Positions 24,732 to 34,308 of a stretch of DNA of 55,828 bases are shown here, piece after piece. The notes under the pieces were generated by a model. That model saw only the letters and a program-made list of their open reading frames with translations. It was not told the DNA's origin and searched no databases. The position numbers were made by a program, and so were the translations under genes. This DNA comes from Candidatus Poribacteria bacterium (lineage in GTDB: Bacteria > Poribacteria > WGA-4E > WGA-3G), in NCBI GenBank assembly GCA_028824125.1, contig JAPPES010000006.1:1-55828 (forward strand). The letters run 5' to 3'. Numbering within the stretch: position 1 is the stretch's first letter; every line of letters starts with the position of its first letter.

Positions 24732-26426
24732 ATGGATACCACACATGAATGCCTACAAGCAGGTATAAATACACATAACATGAAAAACAAAGCTATTCTG
24801 ATTATCTCCATCCTCGGTGTTCTATTGTCAATAATCCTAAGCGGCATATACCTCAACTTTTCCTATTTTGAACCCGACACCGTATCGTATTTATTTCAGG
24901 CGAAGTTGTTTGCTGAAGGCAAAATCTCAATGCCTGAACCACCCGAATATGGGTTCTCGTCTTCACCGCATATTAATATCTTAAACGGTAAATGGTATTC
25001 CAAATATCCATTTGGCAACGCCTTGATGCTGATGTTTGGCGTGTTTGTGAACGCGCCGTGGCTTATTCCTGCGCTCGCGACAGGGGGTGCGCTGTTCCTG
25101 CTCTTTCTCCTTGTGAGAGAAACCTACGGCAAACCGATTGCGCTTGTTGCTGCTGTGATCGCGCTTATATCACCAGCAACTGCAGGCATGGGATCCACAT
25201 GGTTTAGCGAACCGGTAAGTCGATTTTACCTTACCCTTTATCTATTTGCACTGGTTCGCACTTTAAACGGCGCGGGGAATATTATCTATCCGCTTCTCTC
25301 TGGATTTGCTTTGGGGTATGCTTTTAATACGAGACCACTCTCTGCGATTGTGTTCGGTGTTGTCGGCGCAGGCTTCGCACTTTATCATCTGTACAAACCC
25401 AAGATGACAGGTGAGTTCAGTGAAACGGAAGCACAGAATCAGAACAATCCACCTACACGCAAGCAATTGATTTCTCGGTTAGGAATTTTCTTGATTCCGT
25501 TTGCTGTCATGATCTTCGTATGTATGGCGTGGAACCATCATTTTACAGGAAATCCCTTCACATTTACGCATACCGCTGCGCAACCCTACGATAAAATTGG
25601 GTTCGGTAAACGCACGGAAGGCTACGAACCAAACCTTGAGCATGCCTTTGATTTTAAACCTGAATGGGCAATAGAAAGGACATGGCGACACATTCTCCCA
25701 TGTATCAGTTTCAATGCATTTGGATGGGGTAATTATCATCACAGAATCCTTGAAAAACCTAAAGTGTCTTTACGTTTCATAATTGACTTTCTGCCGCTAC
25801 TGCTACCGTGGTTTTTTATTCTCATACCATTTTTCCATGCATCACGAAACAGATATGATGTGTTATGTATTGCTTTTATTGTGGGGAGTTTGTTGCTTTA
25901 CGCCTTCTTCTATTTTGAAGGGTCAACATGGGGATTTACACCTGTCAATGCTCGCTACTACACAGAGGCAATATTCCTCGGTTTCATTCCACTTGCGGCG
26001 AAAGGAATGTTTATCCTTTACGAGCGGTTCAAATTGCCTCAGAGGCGCGGACTTTCGATTGCTGTTGGAGTATGCCTTCTGCTACTCAGTGTGAACACTG
26101 TGTGGAGTTTTGTACGCATCGGAAAAGTGTATCAGAATTGGGGTCATGTCTACCAGAAGCTGCCACCAATGGTAGCTGAAGAAAACATCCACAATGCCGT
26201 TATTTTCGTATCTCGACACCGAGGCGCGCCGATAGGCGATTATCCGTTTAAGAGTTTGGAAGAAGCGGATATTATTTACTTTAAACTCGGTCCTGCACCA
26301 CGGTGGCGGTTGACAAATAGCGACTGGAAAGCGGTTTACGCGGAGTATTTTGCAAACAGTGGTAGAGAAGCGTATCTGTATGAACCGGGACAGAATGAAC
26401 TAAAGTCTTTGTCTCTTGATCCGTAG
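24732..26426 (+). CDS. Putative GT39-like membrane glycosyltransferase
   Basis: A polytopic protein of up to 564 residues with about ten hydrophobic helices. The first luminal loop has YFEPDTVSYLFQAKLFAEGK, with an Asp at the catalytic position of the PMT/ArnT superfamily, and GKWYSKYPFGNALMLMFG as in many GT39-like bacterial proteins. The ATG directly abuts the stop of the preceding gene; an internal ATG at 24780 fits the signal-anchor better and is an alternative start. Donor and acceptor are unknown. Confidence 0.72.
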   Translation: MDTTHECLQAGINTHNMKNKAILIISILGVLLSIILSGIYLNFSYFEPDTVSYLFQAKLFAEGKISMPEPPEYGFSSSPHINILNGKWYSKYPFGNALMLMFGVFVNAPWLIPALATGGALFLLFLLVRETYGKPIALVAAVIALISPATAGMGSTWFSEPVSRFYLTLYLFALVRTLNGAGNIIYPLLSGFALGYAFNTRPLSAIVFGVVGAGFALYHLYKPKMTGEFSETEAQNQNNPPTRKQLISRLGIFLIPFAVMIFVCMAWNHHFTGNPFTFTHTAAQPYDKIGFGKRTEGYEPNLEHAFDFKPEWAIERTWRHILPCISFNAFGWGNYHHRILEKPKVSLRFIIDFLPLLLPWFFILIPFFHASRNRYDVLCIAFIVGSLLLYAFFYFEGSTWGFTPVNARYYTEAIFLGFIPLAAKGMFILYERFKLPQRRGLSIAVGVCLLLLSVNTVWSFVRIGKVYQNWGHVYQKLPPMVAEENIHNAVIFVSRHRGAPIGDYPFKSLEEADIIYFKLGPAPRWRLTNSDWKAVYAEYFANSGREAYLYEPGQNELKSLSLDP

Positions 26427-26487
26427 TGAAGGGTTTTCGGAAAAGAAATGATCTGATTGAAACTTAATTTCGAAAGTATTGATGACT

Positions 26488-27381
26488 CTAACGACGCATC
26501 TTCAGCGAACCCCAGACCGTAGACAACTTGTGACCTGCCTCCACACTCAGAACAATATCATAATTGCGGGTTACTTCTTCATGAGTAAGTGCGCGATCGT
26601 ATATCCGCACTTCATCAAAAACACCATTGAAAAACCCTAATGCTTTACCATCATCGTTTATAGCACCCAAATAAATAGATTCTGTATAGGAACGGAGGGG
26701 ACCGGATGTACAACCAACTCCCTCAGCAATTGGTACATTATCAATATAAGTTCTCTGCGTTGAGCATATACCCCTAGCTCCAAATCTTAACAGAGCCAGT
26801 TCTTCATCTGTAGGTGCGCGTGTTGTATAAACAACTTGGTGCCACTCACCATCTGAAACACGATACTCCCTTGTAGAAGAACCGCCAGCACAACCACCCT
26901 CACCCACTTTGTTAGTCCGTTGAATAAGAATTGAATCCTTTTTAGTCACAATAATATTATCCCAACCATCATCCCACGCAGCATTGATTAAAATTCCGTA
27001 ACCACGGTTATGTCTGACACAAGGTGGTTCATTGACTTGATAGATCGCACTCCAACTGTTTTGGGTGGTCTTGAACCACGCTTCAAAAGTATATGAACCA
27101 ATACGACTTCCAAAATTACTAATGTTAGGTAGTCTTACATAATCTCCAATTCCATCTAATCTGATTCCTCTCTTAACGGATCCCTTTGTGAGTGTTGGAT
27201 TACCCACAATCGTCGCGTCGTTTTCACCCCAAACATCTTGAACGGTGCCATTATTTATCGTGTTTCTATCAAAAGTCCAATAACTCACCAAACCGTCTGT
27301 TACAATAGTATCTGCAAACGCATTGATAAGTAATATAAGAGTTGTCACAGTATAGGTTAGTAGCAACATTATCTTTCTCAT
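26488..27381 (-). CDS. Secreted LamG-domain protein
   Basis: A signal peptide (1-24, ending NAFAD) is followed by one concanavalin-A-like LamG jelly-roll domain: LVSYWTFDRNTINNGTVQDVWG, GIRLDGIGDYVRLPN, SYTFEAWFKTTQ, RTYIDNVPIAEG and FFNGVFDEVRIYDRALTHEEV. The C-terminal tail VEAGHKLSTVWGSLKMRR resembles those of the proteins at 9296 and 49240. AAAGGAG precedes the start. It is probably carbohydrate- or protein-binding on the cell surface. Confidence 0.88.
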   Translation of the reverse strand: MRKIMLLLTYTVTTLILLINAFADTIVTDGLVSYWTFDRNTINNGTVQDVWGENDATIVGNPTLTKGSVKRGIRLDGIGDYVRLPNISNFGSRIGSYTFEAWFKTTQNSWSAIYQVNEPPCVRHNRGYGILINAAWDDGWDNIIVTKKDSILIQRTNKVGEGGCAGGSSTREYRVSDGEWHQVVYTTRAPTDEELALLRFGARGICSTQRTYIDNVPIAEGVGCTSGPLRSYTESIYLGAINDDGKALGFFNGVFDEVRIYDRALTHEEVTRNYDIVLSVEAGHKLSTVWGSLKMRR

Positions 27382-27475
27382 AGGTTTTCTCCTTTATTAT
27401 TAGGATATGTTTATAAAAGCGCAGATCGTCTTAACTTGTAGTTTGTTGAGTGTGTCTTTTCCGATTCCCACCCAG

Positions 27476-28255
27476 TCAATGATTATTTTGTATCATCTCT
27501 CGGAATTTCTGAGTAAATTCGCAACTACGTTTGATACTTGCTACATCTTCCATCTTATATTGAACGACAAGCGGTCCCGAAAAATTAATCTCCTTCAAAG
27601 CCTTCGCAAAAGTCTCAAAATCGAAGACGCCGCCACCCGGTTCCCCGCGATTGCTTCCTGACACATGCACATCGCCTAAACATTCTTTCATCGCAAGTGC
27701 TGCCGTGTATGGGTCCGCACCATCGTTGTTAAGATGATAGGTATCGCATGTCAAATAAACAGGCAATCCTGTGTCCGAGATAAATTCTACACCTTCGCGA
27801 TAGTTATCAAGTGGGCACCCCTTTTCAAATTCAAGAGCGATTTTTATATCGTGTTCCTGACAAGCAGGTATCATCTGAGAGAGGTTTTCGGCAAGTGCGT
27901 CCAGAGAATCTTGGCGCGACACATCTGCAGACGGGTTCACCCAAACTCCGATAAACTCTGCATCAAATTGGCGTGCAACTTCAAGCACAATCTCAAAGTG
28001 CTGTAACGCTTCATCTTTTCGGGTAGGGGTTGTCAATATGTGGTTGCCGAAACCGATTGTTGGTGCAACAAGATTGTGCTTATCAGCAAGTTTTACGGCA
28101 TCCTCTATTTCTGCAGTTGAAAGTTCGCCGAGAAAAGCGGAATTCACGGGAATGTTGATGCCTTCGTAACCTGCTTCGGTGACAAGGTCGAAGATTTCGG
28201 CACGGGTAAATCTTCCCAATGTGCCAGCGTAGGGATCGTAACAAATTGTTAACAT
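27476..28255 (-). CDS. Sugar phosphate isomerase/epimerase family protein
   Basis: A 259-residue xylose-isomerase-like TIM barrel (AP_endonuc_2 fold). YEGINIPVNSAF, IALEFEKG (metal-binding Glu), YLTCDTYHLNNDGAD (Asp-x-x-His) and DVHVSGSNRGEPGGGVFDF match the metal-site order of the family. It lies 70 bp downstream of the Gfo/Idh/MocA oxidoreductase gene on the same strand, a common pairing in carbohydrate or inositol catabolism. Substrate not assignable. Confidence 0.87.
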   Translation of the reverse strand: MLTICYDPYAGTLGRFTRAEIFDLVTEAGYEGINIPVNSAFLGELSTAEIEDAVKLADKHNLVAPTIGFGNHILTTPTRKDEALQHFEIVLEVARQFDAEFIGVWVNPSADVSRQDSLDALAENLSQMIPACQEHDIKIALEFEKGCPLDNYREGVEFISDTGLPVYLTCDTYHLNNDGADPYTAALAMKECLGDVHVSGSNRGEPGGGVFDFETFAKALKEINFSGPLVVQYKMEDVASIKRSCEFTQKFREMIQNNH

Positions 28256-28325
28256 AGTGCTTTATCCAGTCTAATTTGTGGTTACAAGTCGCGATTCGGA
28301 GATCGCTCCTACAATGTGTATGGTG

Positions 28326-29366
28326 TTAATATAAAACGCCTATCTCTTCACGCCAAGTGTCTAATAGCTGCATGTTACCGAGTGTATCGTCCCACGACAT
28401 CGCGGGTGCTTGTCGATCAGCAATATGATTTGCTACCATATCTGCTTCGTAGGTAAAGAGATCGCGGTCTGCTTCAACGGTTATTTCGGATGTTTCACTG
28501 TTTTGATAGGAATTAAGCACGATTTGACTCGGTGGAATAGGTGTGTCAGGCGATATCGGTGTTCTGACACCACGACAGGGTGATGAGGGCAGCCAAGGAC
28601 TCGGAATCGTTATAATCCCGCCAGACCCGTAGATAGTGACACTACTCCCAATGTTACACTCAACTGCACATGTTATCTGCGCAACGATATCGTTTTCAAA
28701 TTTGAGTGTTGCCGCAGCGATATGGTCAACACCTGTTGGTCCCACTTTTCCGTTCGCCTTTACAGAAATTGGATCTAAGAAAAGTTTGCCGGCAGCAGCA
28801 CCTGCCACTTTGCGTGCCATTGAAGCAGTATAACACCCAATATCAAGGATACCACCACCGCCCATTTCACGGTTGAAAAGTCGGCTCTGCGGATTGAAAT
28901 TTGATTGAAAACCGAACGTTGTATGAATGAAACGCACCTCACCAATTTCACCATCCTGTATCAAATCGACCATTTTCTGTATCTGTGGATGGCAACGGTA
29001 CATAAACGCTTCCATCAGAAACACATCGTTTTCGCGTGCTGCTTCCACCATTGCTGCAGCTTCAGCATAATTCATGCTTATCGGTTTCTCAACCAGAATA
29101 TGTTTCTTTGCCTCAGCGGCTTTTATTGCCCACTCTGCATGAAATGGATGAATTGTCGCGATATAGACAGCATCAATATCATCGTCTGCCAACAGTTCTT
29201 CATACCTACTGTATTGGCGTGGAATTTCAAAATCGTTAACAAACCTATCTGCTTTTGATTTGGTGCGGCTGGCAATAGCAAAAATCTGCCCTGTATCTGT
29301 AAAACGCATTCCGTTGCAAAATACATAGGCGATGCCACCAGCACCGATAACGCCCCAATTTAACAT
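28326..29366 (-). CDS. Gfo/Idh/MocA family oxidoreductase
   Basis: The N-terminal Rossmann motif is VIGAGGIAYVF, and the family EKP motif is in HILVEKPISMNYAEA. The C-terminal substrate domain includes GGGILDIGCYTASMARKVAG, where the Asp-Ile-Gly-Cys-Tyr segment is typical of the trans-dihydrodiol dehydrogenase-like branch. The enzyme should oxidise a cyclic sugar or polyol with NAD(P). The start has AAGGAGA about 14 bases upstream. The cluster with the sugar isomerase suggests a shared catabolic role. Confidence 0.9.
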   Translation of the reverse strand: MLNWGVIGAGGIAYVFCNGMRFTDTGQIFAIASRTKSKADRFVNDFEIPRQYSRYEELLADDDIDAVYIATIHPFHAEWAIKAAEAKKHILVEKPISMNYAEAAAMVEAARENDVFLMEAFMYRCHPQIQKMVDLIQDGEIGEVRFIHTTFGFQSNFNPQSRLFNREMGGGGILDIGCYTASMARKVAGAAAGKLFLDPISVKANGKVGPTGVDHIAAATLKFENDIVAQITCAVECNIGSSVTIYGSGGIITIPSPWLPSSPCRGVRTPISPDTPIPPSQIVLNSYQNSETSEITVEADRDLFTYEADMVANHIADRQAPAMSWDDTLGNMQLLDTWREEIGVLY

Positions 29367-29463
29367 CTGTTGTTCTTTATCTCCTTCTAATAAATTTGTC
29401 CTCTTACGACCTCAATTTATCATAATCCTCATTTTTTAGCAATAGTCAACCTTTTCGGTCCCA

Positions 29464-29490
29464 GGGTTATTTAGTTTTAAGAGTTTTTCG
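29464..29490. repeat. GGGTTATTTAGTTTTAA repeat, copy 2
   Basis: Same motif as 5908, 42400 and 45769; it lies 98 bp upstream of the oxidoreductase start. It and the following palindromic repeat fill the 483-bp gap 29367-29849, with no gene seen. Confidence 0.65.
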
Positions 29491-29577
29491 TTAATGAGGT
29501 AGGACTGATAGTTCATGTCGTCCATCGGGCTTCGCTTTTGCTCTCTCCTTATGTGTCAACTTAACGTTGATTTAAAG

Positions 29578-29722
29578 GTAGCAGGCACGCTCTGCGGGGA
29601 ATCATGGCGAATACCATACGGGGAATCATGCAGAATGCCACACGCGCATTCTGCCACGCGCATTCATACCGTTGATTTGGCGTATTCGCCATGATTCATA
29701 CCGTTGATTTGGTGCCGTCCGC
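29578..29722 (-). repeat. ATTCATACCGTTGATTTGG repeat array, copy 1
   Basis: Contains GTAGCAGGCACGCTCTGCGG, CATACGGGGAATCATGCAGA and two units of ATTCATACCGTTGATTTGG. The same sequence, inverted and with three units, is at 42465-42649. A fragment (AATCAACGGTATGAATGCG) is at 51417-51452. Confidence 0.9.
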
Positions 29723-29849
29723 TTTACATTTTTGAGTGGACGGCACACGGAGTGTGCCTACTATTTTGCATACATACCAGGGCAATTTGTAGGAATGGTA
29801 TAAGAATGGGCAGGTACAGGGACCTGCCCATAAAGGTAGGAAAAAAGTA

Positions 29850-32800
29850 TTATGCACGAAGAGCGTTAAATGCACCTGATGCGATAAGACTTTCAATGAC
29901 CTGTTCGTCTATCTCTGTTGAATTAAAACGATTACGGAAGTCTTGAATAGATGTGAAGGAACCGCTTTGATTTCTTTCCGCAAGGAGTAAATCTATCACT
30001 TCATCACTCACGCCTTTGAGTGCAACAAACCCGAAACGGATATCGTTCCCATCTACAGTGAAGTCTTGTTCACTCGCGTTGATATCAATCGGTAACAGAT
30101 TTATTTCCACATCCAAGAAATCAGCAAGTTTCTCACATTCAGTTTGGTAACGCTTGATTTTTTCCTTATCCGCTGACTCCCCAGTCATCATCGCCGCCAT
30201 AAATTCATGGGGATAATGTGTTTTCAGATATGCCATACGGTAGGCTAATAGAGAATAAGTGATAGAGTGCGATTTGTTGAAAGCATATCTCCCAAACTGT
30301 TCAAGAAGGTCATATACCTCCTCTGCTTCTTTAGGGGAGATTCCCTTTTCAACTGCACTATTTATGAATTTCGGGCGTTGTTTTTCAAGCACGTCTACTT
30401 TCCTTTTTCCCATTGCATCACGGAGGATATCTGCCTCACCAAGCGTGAACCCGGCAACATCGCACGCCATCTGCATCACTTGTTCTTGATAGATACAGAC
30501 ACCAAAAGTACTTTTGAGCGCATTTTCAAGTAAGGGATGGCTATATTCTATCGGTTGTACCCCGTTTTTTCGATCAATGAACTGCTGCATATCACCGTTT
30601 TCCAACGGACCCGGACGATAAAGAGCTGGAATCGCTGAAAATACTTCAAAGTTTTCCGCCTTGAGTTCGGTAACTACCTTAAACATACCGTGAGAGGTTT
30701 CGAGTTGAAATAAACCAGCAATCAATCCTTCACTGATGAGTGAATAAGTCGGTTTATCGTCAAATGGGATATCTTCAAGTGCAATCTTGCGACCATGGTT
30801 TTCCCAAATCATACTGAGGCAGTCCGCAGTCTCTGAAAGACTTCGCACACCGAGCGTATCAAATTTAATAATGCCGACATCTTCGACCGTTTTTCCTTCA
30901 AACTGTGTTGCGATTTGTCCACGTATATCCTTAAAAAGTGGGGCGTAATTGCTAAGCGGTCCCTTTGAAACCACTATTGCAGATGCATGACATGAAACAT
31001 GTCGTATCATACCTTCTACTGCTTTGCTCATTTCTATCAATTCTTTATTTTCAGGGAGTTCAGCAAGTTTCTGAAATTCTGGAATTTGCTCCAAAGCATC
31101 ATCAAGTGTAATACCCGGATAAAATGGAATAAGTTTTCCCAACTTTTGAATGTTATCAATGGGAATTTCAAGTGCGCGCCCAACATCTTTGATAGCAGTT
31201 TTTGCCCTCAACGTGGCAAAGGTAGCAACTTTACCGACAGAATCATGACCGTATTTTCTCACAAGGTAATCAATCACATCGTCACGGGCATGATCGGCGA
31301 AATCTATATCAATATCCGGAGGATTCATTCTGTCAAGGTTTAAAAACCTTTCGAACAGACATCCATAATCCATCGGATTGAAACTGATTACACCGAGAGC
31401 GTAAAGCACAAGGCTACTTGCAGCAGAACCGCGAGCAGAGAGTAAATAGTCCTGTTGGTTCGCGTAGTTGACGTAATCCGCTACAATCAGGAAATAATTT
31501 GCGTACCCAGTTTGTTGGATAATGTCCAGTTCATATTCCAATCGTTTTTGAATCGATTCGGAGAGATGTCCTCCAAATTTCTGACGCAAACCTTCGTAGC
31601 ACTGTTCTTTCAGATAACTGTCCTGTGTCCGTCCTTCGGGAATCTCAAATATCGGCATCGCATTTTTGTCGTAGTCCAGTTTCAGATTACACCGATTGGC
31701 AATTTCAACTGTATTGATAATCGCTTCAGGTGGATAATCCTTTAGTGCTTCCTGCATTTCGTCAACATTCTTAAAGTAAAAGTGATTGTTAAATCGAATC
31801 CTTTTTGGATCGTTAACAGTCTTTCTTGTTTGGATACAGAGCCGAATATCATGCATTCGGTGATCAGATTTTCGGAGGTAGTGACAATCATTTGTGCCGA
31901 CGATGGGGAGATTGTACTCATTTGCGAATTCAACCATTACCGGATATGCCGCTAACTCCTCATCAATGTAGTGGTTTTGAAGTTCGACAAAGAGATTGTC
32001 TGGTCCCATGATGTCTCTCAATTCTAACAAATTTCGGACCGCTTCATCTCTTTGATTTGAACAGATTAACTTCGGTACTATCCCATTAATGCACCCTGTC
32101 AATGCTATTATACCATCATGATATTCACGTAGCATTTCCATGTTGATGCGCGGTTTTCTATCGAAACCTTGCGTATACCCAAGTGATACTAATTCCAAAA
32201 GATTATGATAGCCTACAGCATCTTCTGCAAGCAGTGTAAGATGGGACGGTGAACATTGAGAATTATCTTCTGTTTTTGCGTTTTCTGTTTCAACATATAC
32301 CTCACATCCGACAATGGGATTAACTCCGGCTGCTTTTGCAGTGTTGTAAAATTCCCATGCACCGAACATGTTGCCGTGGTCTGTAAGTGCAACAGCAGGC
32401 GAACTGTTTTCAATTGCCCACTGCACCATATCCGGAATCCGACAAGCACCATCCAGCAGGCTATATTCACTGTGATTGTGCAGATGAACAAATTCTGAAC
32501 CGCTTGAAGGTGAAATAACACTGTCTTGTGTGGTAGTGCCGATGCCCTCGCTGGAAGTAGTCGGTCGAGTCTGATCACTTTGTGAATCAAGTCCGCTTGC
32601 TATTACAGTCACCAACACTTCATCATTCGCTTCCAACTCATCCTTGTAGACTAATCCGAAGATAGGTCGGGCATTTTCACATGTTTCGACAATTACTTTC
32701 ATGGCTTGGTCCAATTCATGCATCGTGAAATTCGGTGGAGAAGCGATATTAACAATCATCACTGCGTCTCCTGCGATGTTGTTTTCTTCAAGCAAAGGCG

Positions 32801-34178
32801 AGGTAATTGCGTTTTCTGCAGCGATCTTTGCACGATTTTCACCTTCCGCTTTTCCGATACCCATTAGGACAGTCCCTTGGTCGCGCAACGTTTCCTGTAT
32901 ATCATCAAAGTCAATGTTTATTTCGCCAGTTTTTACAAGTATTTCTGCAATTGCATTAACGCCTTGGACCAGGATTTCATCGCTTTTTTGATACGCTTCG
33001 GGCATTGATAACTCTTGGTCAACCAATTCCAGTATACGCTGATTCGGCACAACGATAACTGCATCCGACTGAGGTTGTAAACCGCCCTGCAGTTGTTGTA
33101 GTCCATATTCAGCTTTTTCAGCTCGGTGTTCGCCTTCAGAATCGAAGGGGCGTGTTACAAAGCAGACTGTTAATGCGCCGTGTTCTCGTGCAAGAGATGC
33201 AAGCACTGGAGCGACACAAGTACCCGTTCCACCGCTCATACCAGCGATAACGATAACCATCTTGGCGTCTGAGACAATAGATCGGAGCGCATCTATACTT
33301 TCCGCAGCCGCTCTTTTTCCCAGTTCCAGACTCTCCTCCGTACTTTGTCCTTGAACGGTGTTAATGCCAATTTGCACATGTGTTGCACCGTTGCATGTGT
33401 TAAGTGTGTTTATATCGGTATCAACAACACAGAATTCAATGTCTGTTGTGGCTTCTCCAAAATCAATAACACAGAATCCAATGTCTGTCGACGCCTCTTC
33501 AATCATTCGTTTTATAACATTGCAACCCGCTTCACCGACTCCAATAACTTTAAATTTGGTTCGTAAACTTTCAGATTTTTCCTGTTTCTGTGACATCGTT
33601 TTCCCCCTTGTAGGTTCTATCTCAAACTCTTGACGTAAAAGGCGTCTGATTTCACTTAGCTTCGTCTTGACTGTGCCGATTGCTAAGTCGAGTTCTTCTG
33701 CAATTTCTTTTACATTCCACAATTCGAGATAGTACAATATTGCTACAGAACGCACCCTTTGTGGAAGGTTATGCACAGCTTCCCTTGCTTCTGATAGAAG
33801 ACTTGCATCTTGAAAACGTTGCTCTGCTTCTCTATCAATCTGCAAAGCTAAATCTTCGTAACTCAGTATAATTTCACTATGCCGATGCAAGTTAGAGGCA
33901 TAGTATCTGTTGCAAGCGGTGAAAGCAATTCGCCGCAACCATCCACCAAAACTTTCTGCTTTTCGTAACCCGATTATGTTTTCCCAAACAGCCAACCAAA
34001 CATCCATTAAAATCTCTTCTGCATCCCGTCTTTGTCTTGAATTTTCAACAACGATGTTCCAAATTCGGGGACTATAACGAGATACCAATTCCGCAAAAGC
34101 TGATTCATCACGTGCTTGAACAAGCCGAACCAATTCTGCATCTGTTAGGTTGTTTGGGATGACAAAATTGTAGTGCAT
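29850..34178 (-). CDS. Sigma factor-FtsZ-like GTPase-DNA polymerase III alpha fusion
   Basis: One open frame of 1442 codons joins three modules. Residues 1-190 are an ECF sigma factor: region 2 (DESAFAELVSRYSPRIW to CNRYY) and region 4 (LPQRVRSVAILYYLELW, NVKEIAEELDLAIGTVKTKL). Residues 207-530 are an FtsZ/tubulin GTPase: GVGEAGCN, NTLNTC, the signature GMSGGTGT (313-320) and the complete C-terminal subdomain. A Ser/Thr-rich linker (531-562) leads to DnaE: PHP motif HLHNHSEYSLLDGA, catalytic Asp residues in PDIDIDF (954-960) and KFDTLG (1105-1110), ending after the helix-hairpin-helix region without the OB-fold and tau-binding end. Met195 has an AAGGGGG box and could start an FtsZ-DnaE product. 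Function of the combination is unknown. Confidence 0.88.
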   Translation of the reverse strand: MHYNFVIPNNLTDAELVRLVQARDESAFAELVSRYSPRIWNIVVENSRQRRDAEEILMDVWLAVWENIIGLRKAESFGGWLRRIAFTACNRYYASNLHRHSEIILSYEDLALQIDREAEQRFQDASLLSEAREAVHNLPQRVRSVAILYYLELWNVKEIAEELDLAIGTVKTKLSEIRRLLRQEFEIEPTRGKTMSQKQEKSESLRTKFKVIGVGEAGCNVIKRMIEEASTDIGFCVIDFGEATTDIEFCVVDTDINTLNTCNGATHVQIGINTVQGQSTEESLELGKRAAAESIDALRSIVSDAKMVIVIAGMSGGTGTCVAPVLASLAREHGALTVCFVTRPFDSEGEHRAEKAEYGLQQLQGGLQPQSDAVIVVPNQRILELVDQELSMPEAYQKSDEILVQGVNAIAEILVKTGEINIDFDDIQETLRDQGTVLMGIGKAEGENRAKIAAENAITSPLLEENNIAGDAVMIVNIASPPNFTMHELDQAMKVIVETCENARPIFGLVYKDELEANDEVLVTVIASGLDSQSDQTRPTTSSEGIGTTTQDSVISPSSGSEFVHLHNHSEYSLLDGACRIPDMVQWAIENSSPAVALTDHGNMFGAWEFYNTAKAAGVNPIVGCEVYVETENAKTEDNSQCSPSHLTLLAEDAVGYHNLLELVSLGYTQGFDRKPRINMEMLREYHDGIIALTGCINGIVPKLICSNQRDEAVRNLLELRDIMGPDNLFVELQNHYIDEELAAYPVMVEFANEYNLPIVGTNDCHYLRKSDHRMHDIRLCIQTRKTVNDPKRIRFNNHFYFKNVDEMQEALKDYPPEAIINTVEIANRCNLKLDYDKNAMPIFEIPEGRTQDSYLKEQCYEGLRQKFGGHLSESIQKRLEYELDIIQQTGYANYFLIVADYVNYANQQDYLLSARGSAASSLVLYALGVISFNPMDYGCLFERFLNLDRMNPPDIDIDFADHARDDVIDYLVRKYGHDSVGKVATFATLRAKTAIKDVGRALEIPIDNIQKLGKLIPFYPGITLDDALEQIPEFQKLAELPENKELIEMSKAVEGMIRHVSCHASAIVVSKGPLSNYAPLFKDIRGQIATQFEGKTVEDVGIIKFDTLGVRSLSETADCLSMIWENHGRKIALEDIPFDDKPTYSLISEGLIAGLFQLETSHGMFKVVTELKAENFEVFSAIPALYRPGPLENGDMQQFIDRKNGVQPIEYSHPLLENALKSTFGVCIYQEQVMQMACDVAGFTLGEADILRDAMGKRKVDVLEKQRPKFINSAVEKGISPKEAEEVYDLLEQFGRYAFNKSHSITYSLLAYRMAYLKTHYPHEFMAAMMTGESADKEKIKRYQTECEKLADFLDVEINLLPIDINASEQDFTVDGNDIRFGFVALKGVSDEVIDLLLAERNQSGSFTSIQDFRNRFNSTEIDEQVIESLIASGAFNALRA
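33420..33497. repeat. 42-bp tandem duplication in the FtsZ module
   Basis: TCAACAACACAGAATTCAAT (from 33421) recurs as TCAATAACACAGAATCCAAT (from 33463), period 42. It encodes TTDIEFCVVDTDIN and STDIGFCVIDFGEA, a doubling of the strand and loop before the nucleotide-binding T2 region. Confidence 0.9.
33594..33610 (-). promoter_or_regulatory. Internal ribosome site and ATG before the FtsZ module
   Basis: On the minus strand AAGGGGGAAAACG leads to ATG at 33596, which is codon 195 of the fusion. It could give independent translation of the FtsZ-DnaE part. Confidence 0.5.
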
Positions 34179-34308
34179 AAGTAGATTCCCAAATAGATTT
34201 GCTTATAAAGAGGGGGAATTTTTGAGAAACGGTTTAAAAAATATAGAAAAATCGTAGTTGAGGTATTTATTATCGCAATGAGTAGTTTTAGACTTGCAAA
34301 AGTCATTT

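Noticed and set aside
24327..24746. Long antisense frame inside the TPR region, coding for a Cys-rich protein
   Set aside because: It is the opposite-strand shadow of repeated TPR codons, with no ribosome site and an unlikely composition.
30999..31745. Antisense frames inside the DnaE part
   Set aside because: They mirror the strongly supported polymerase frame and have no independent motifs.
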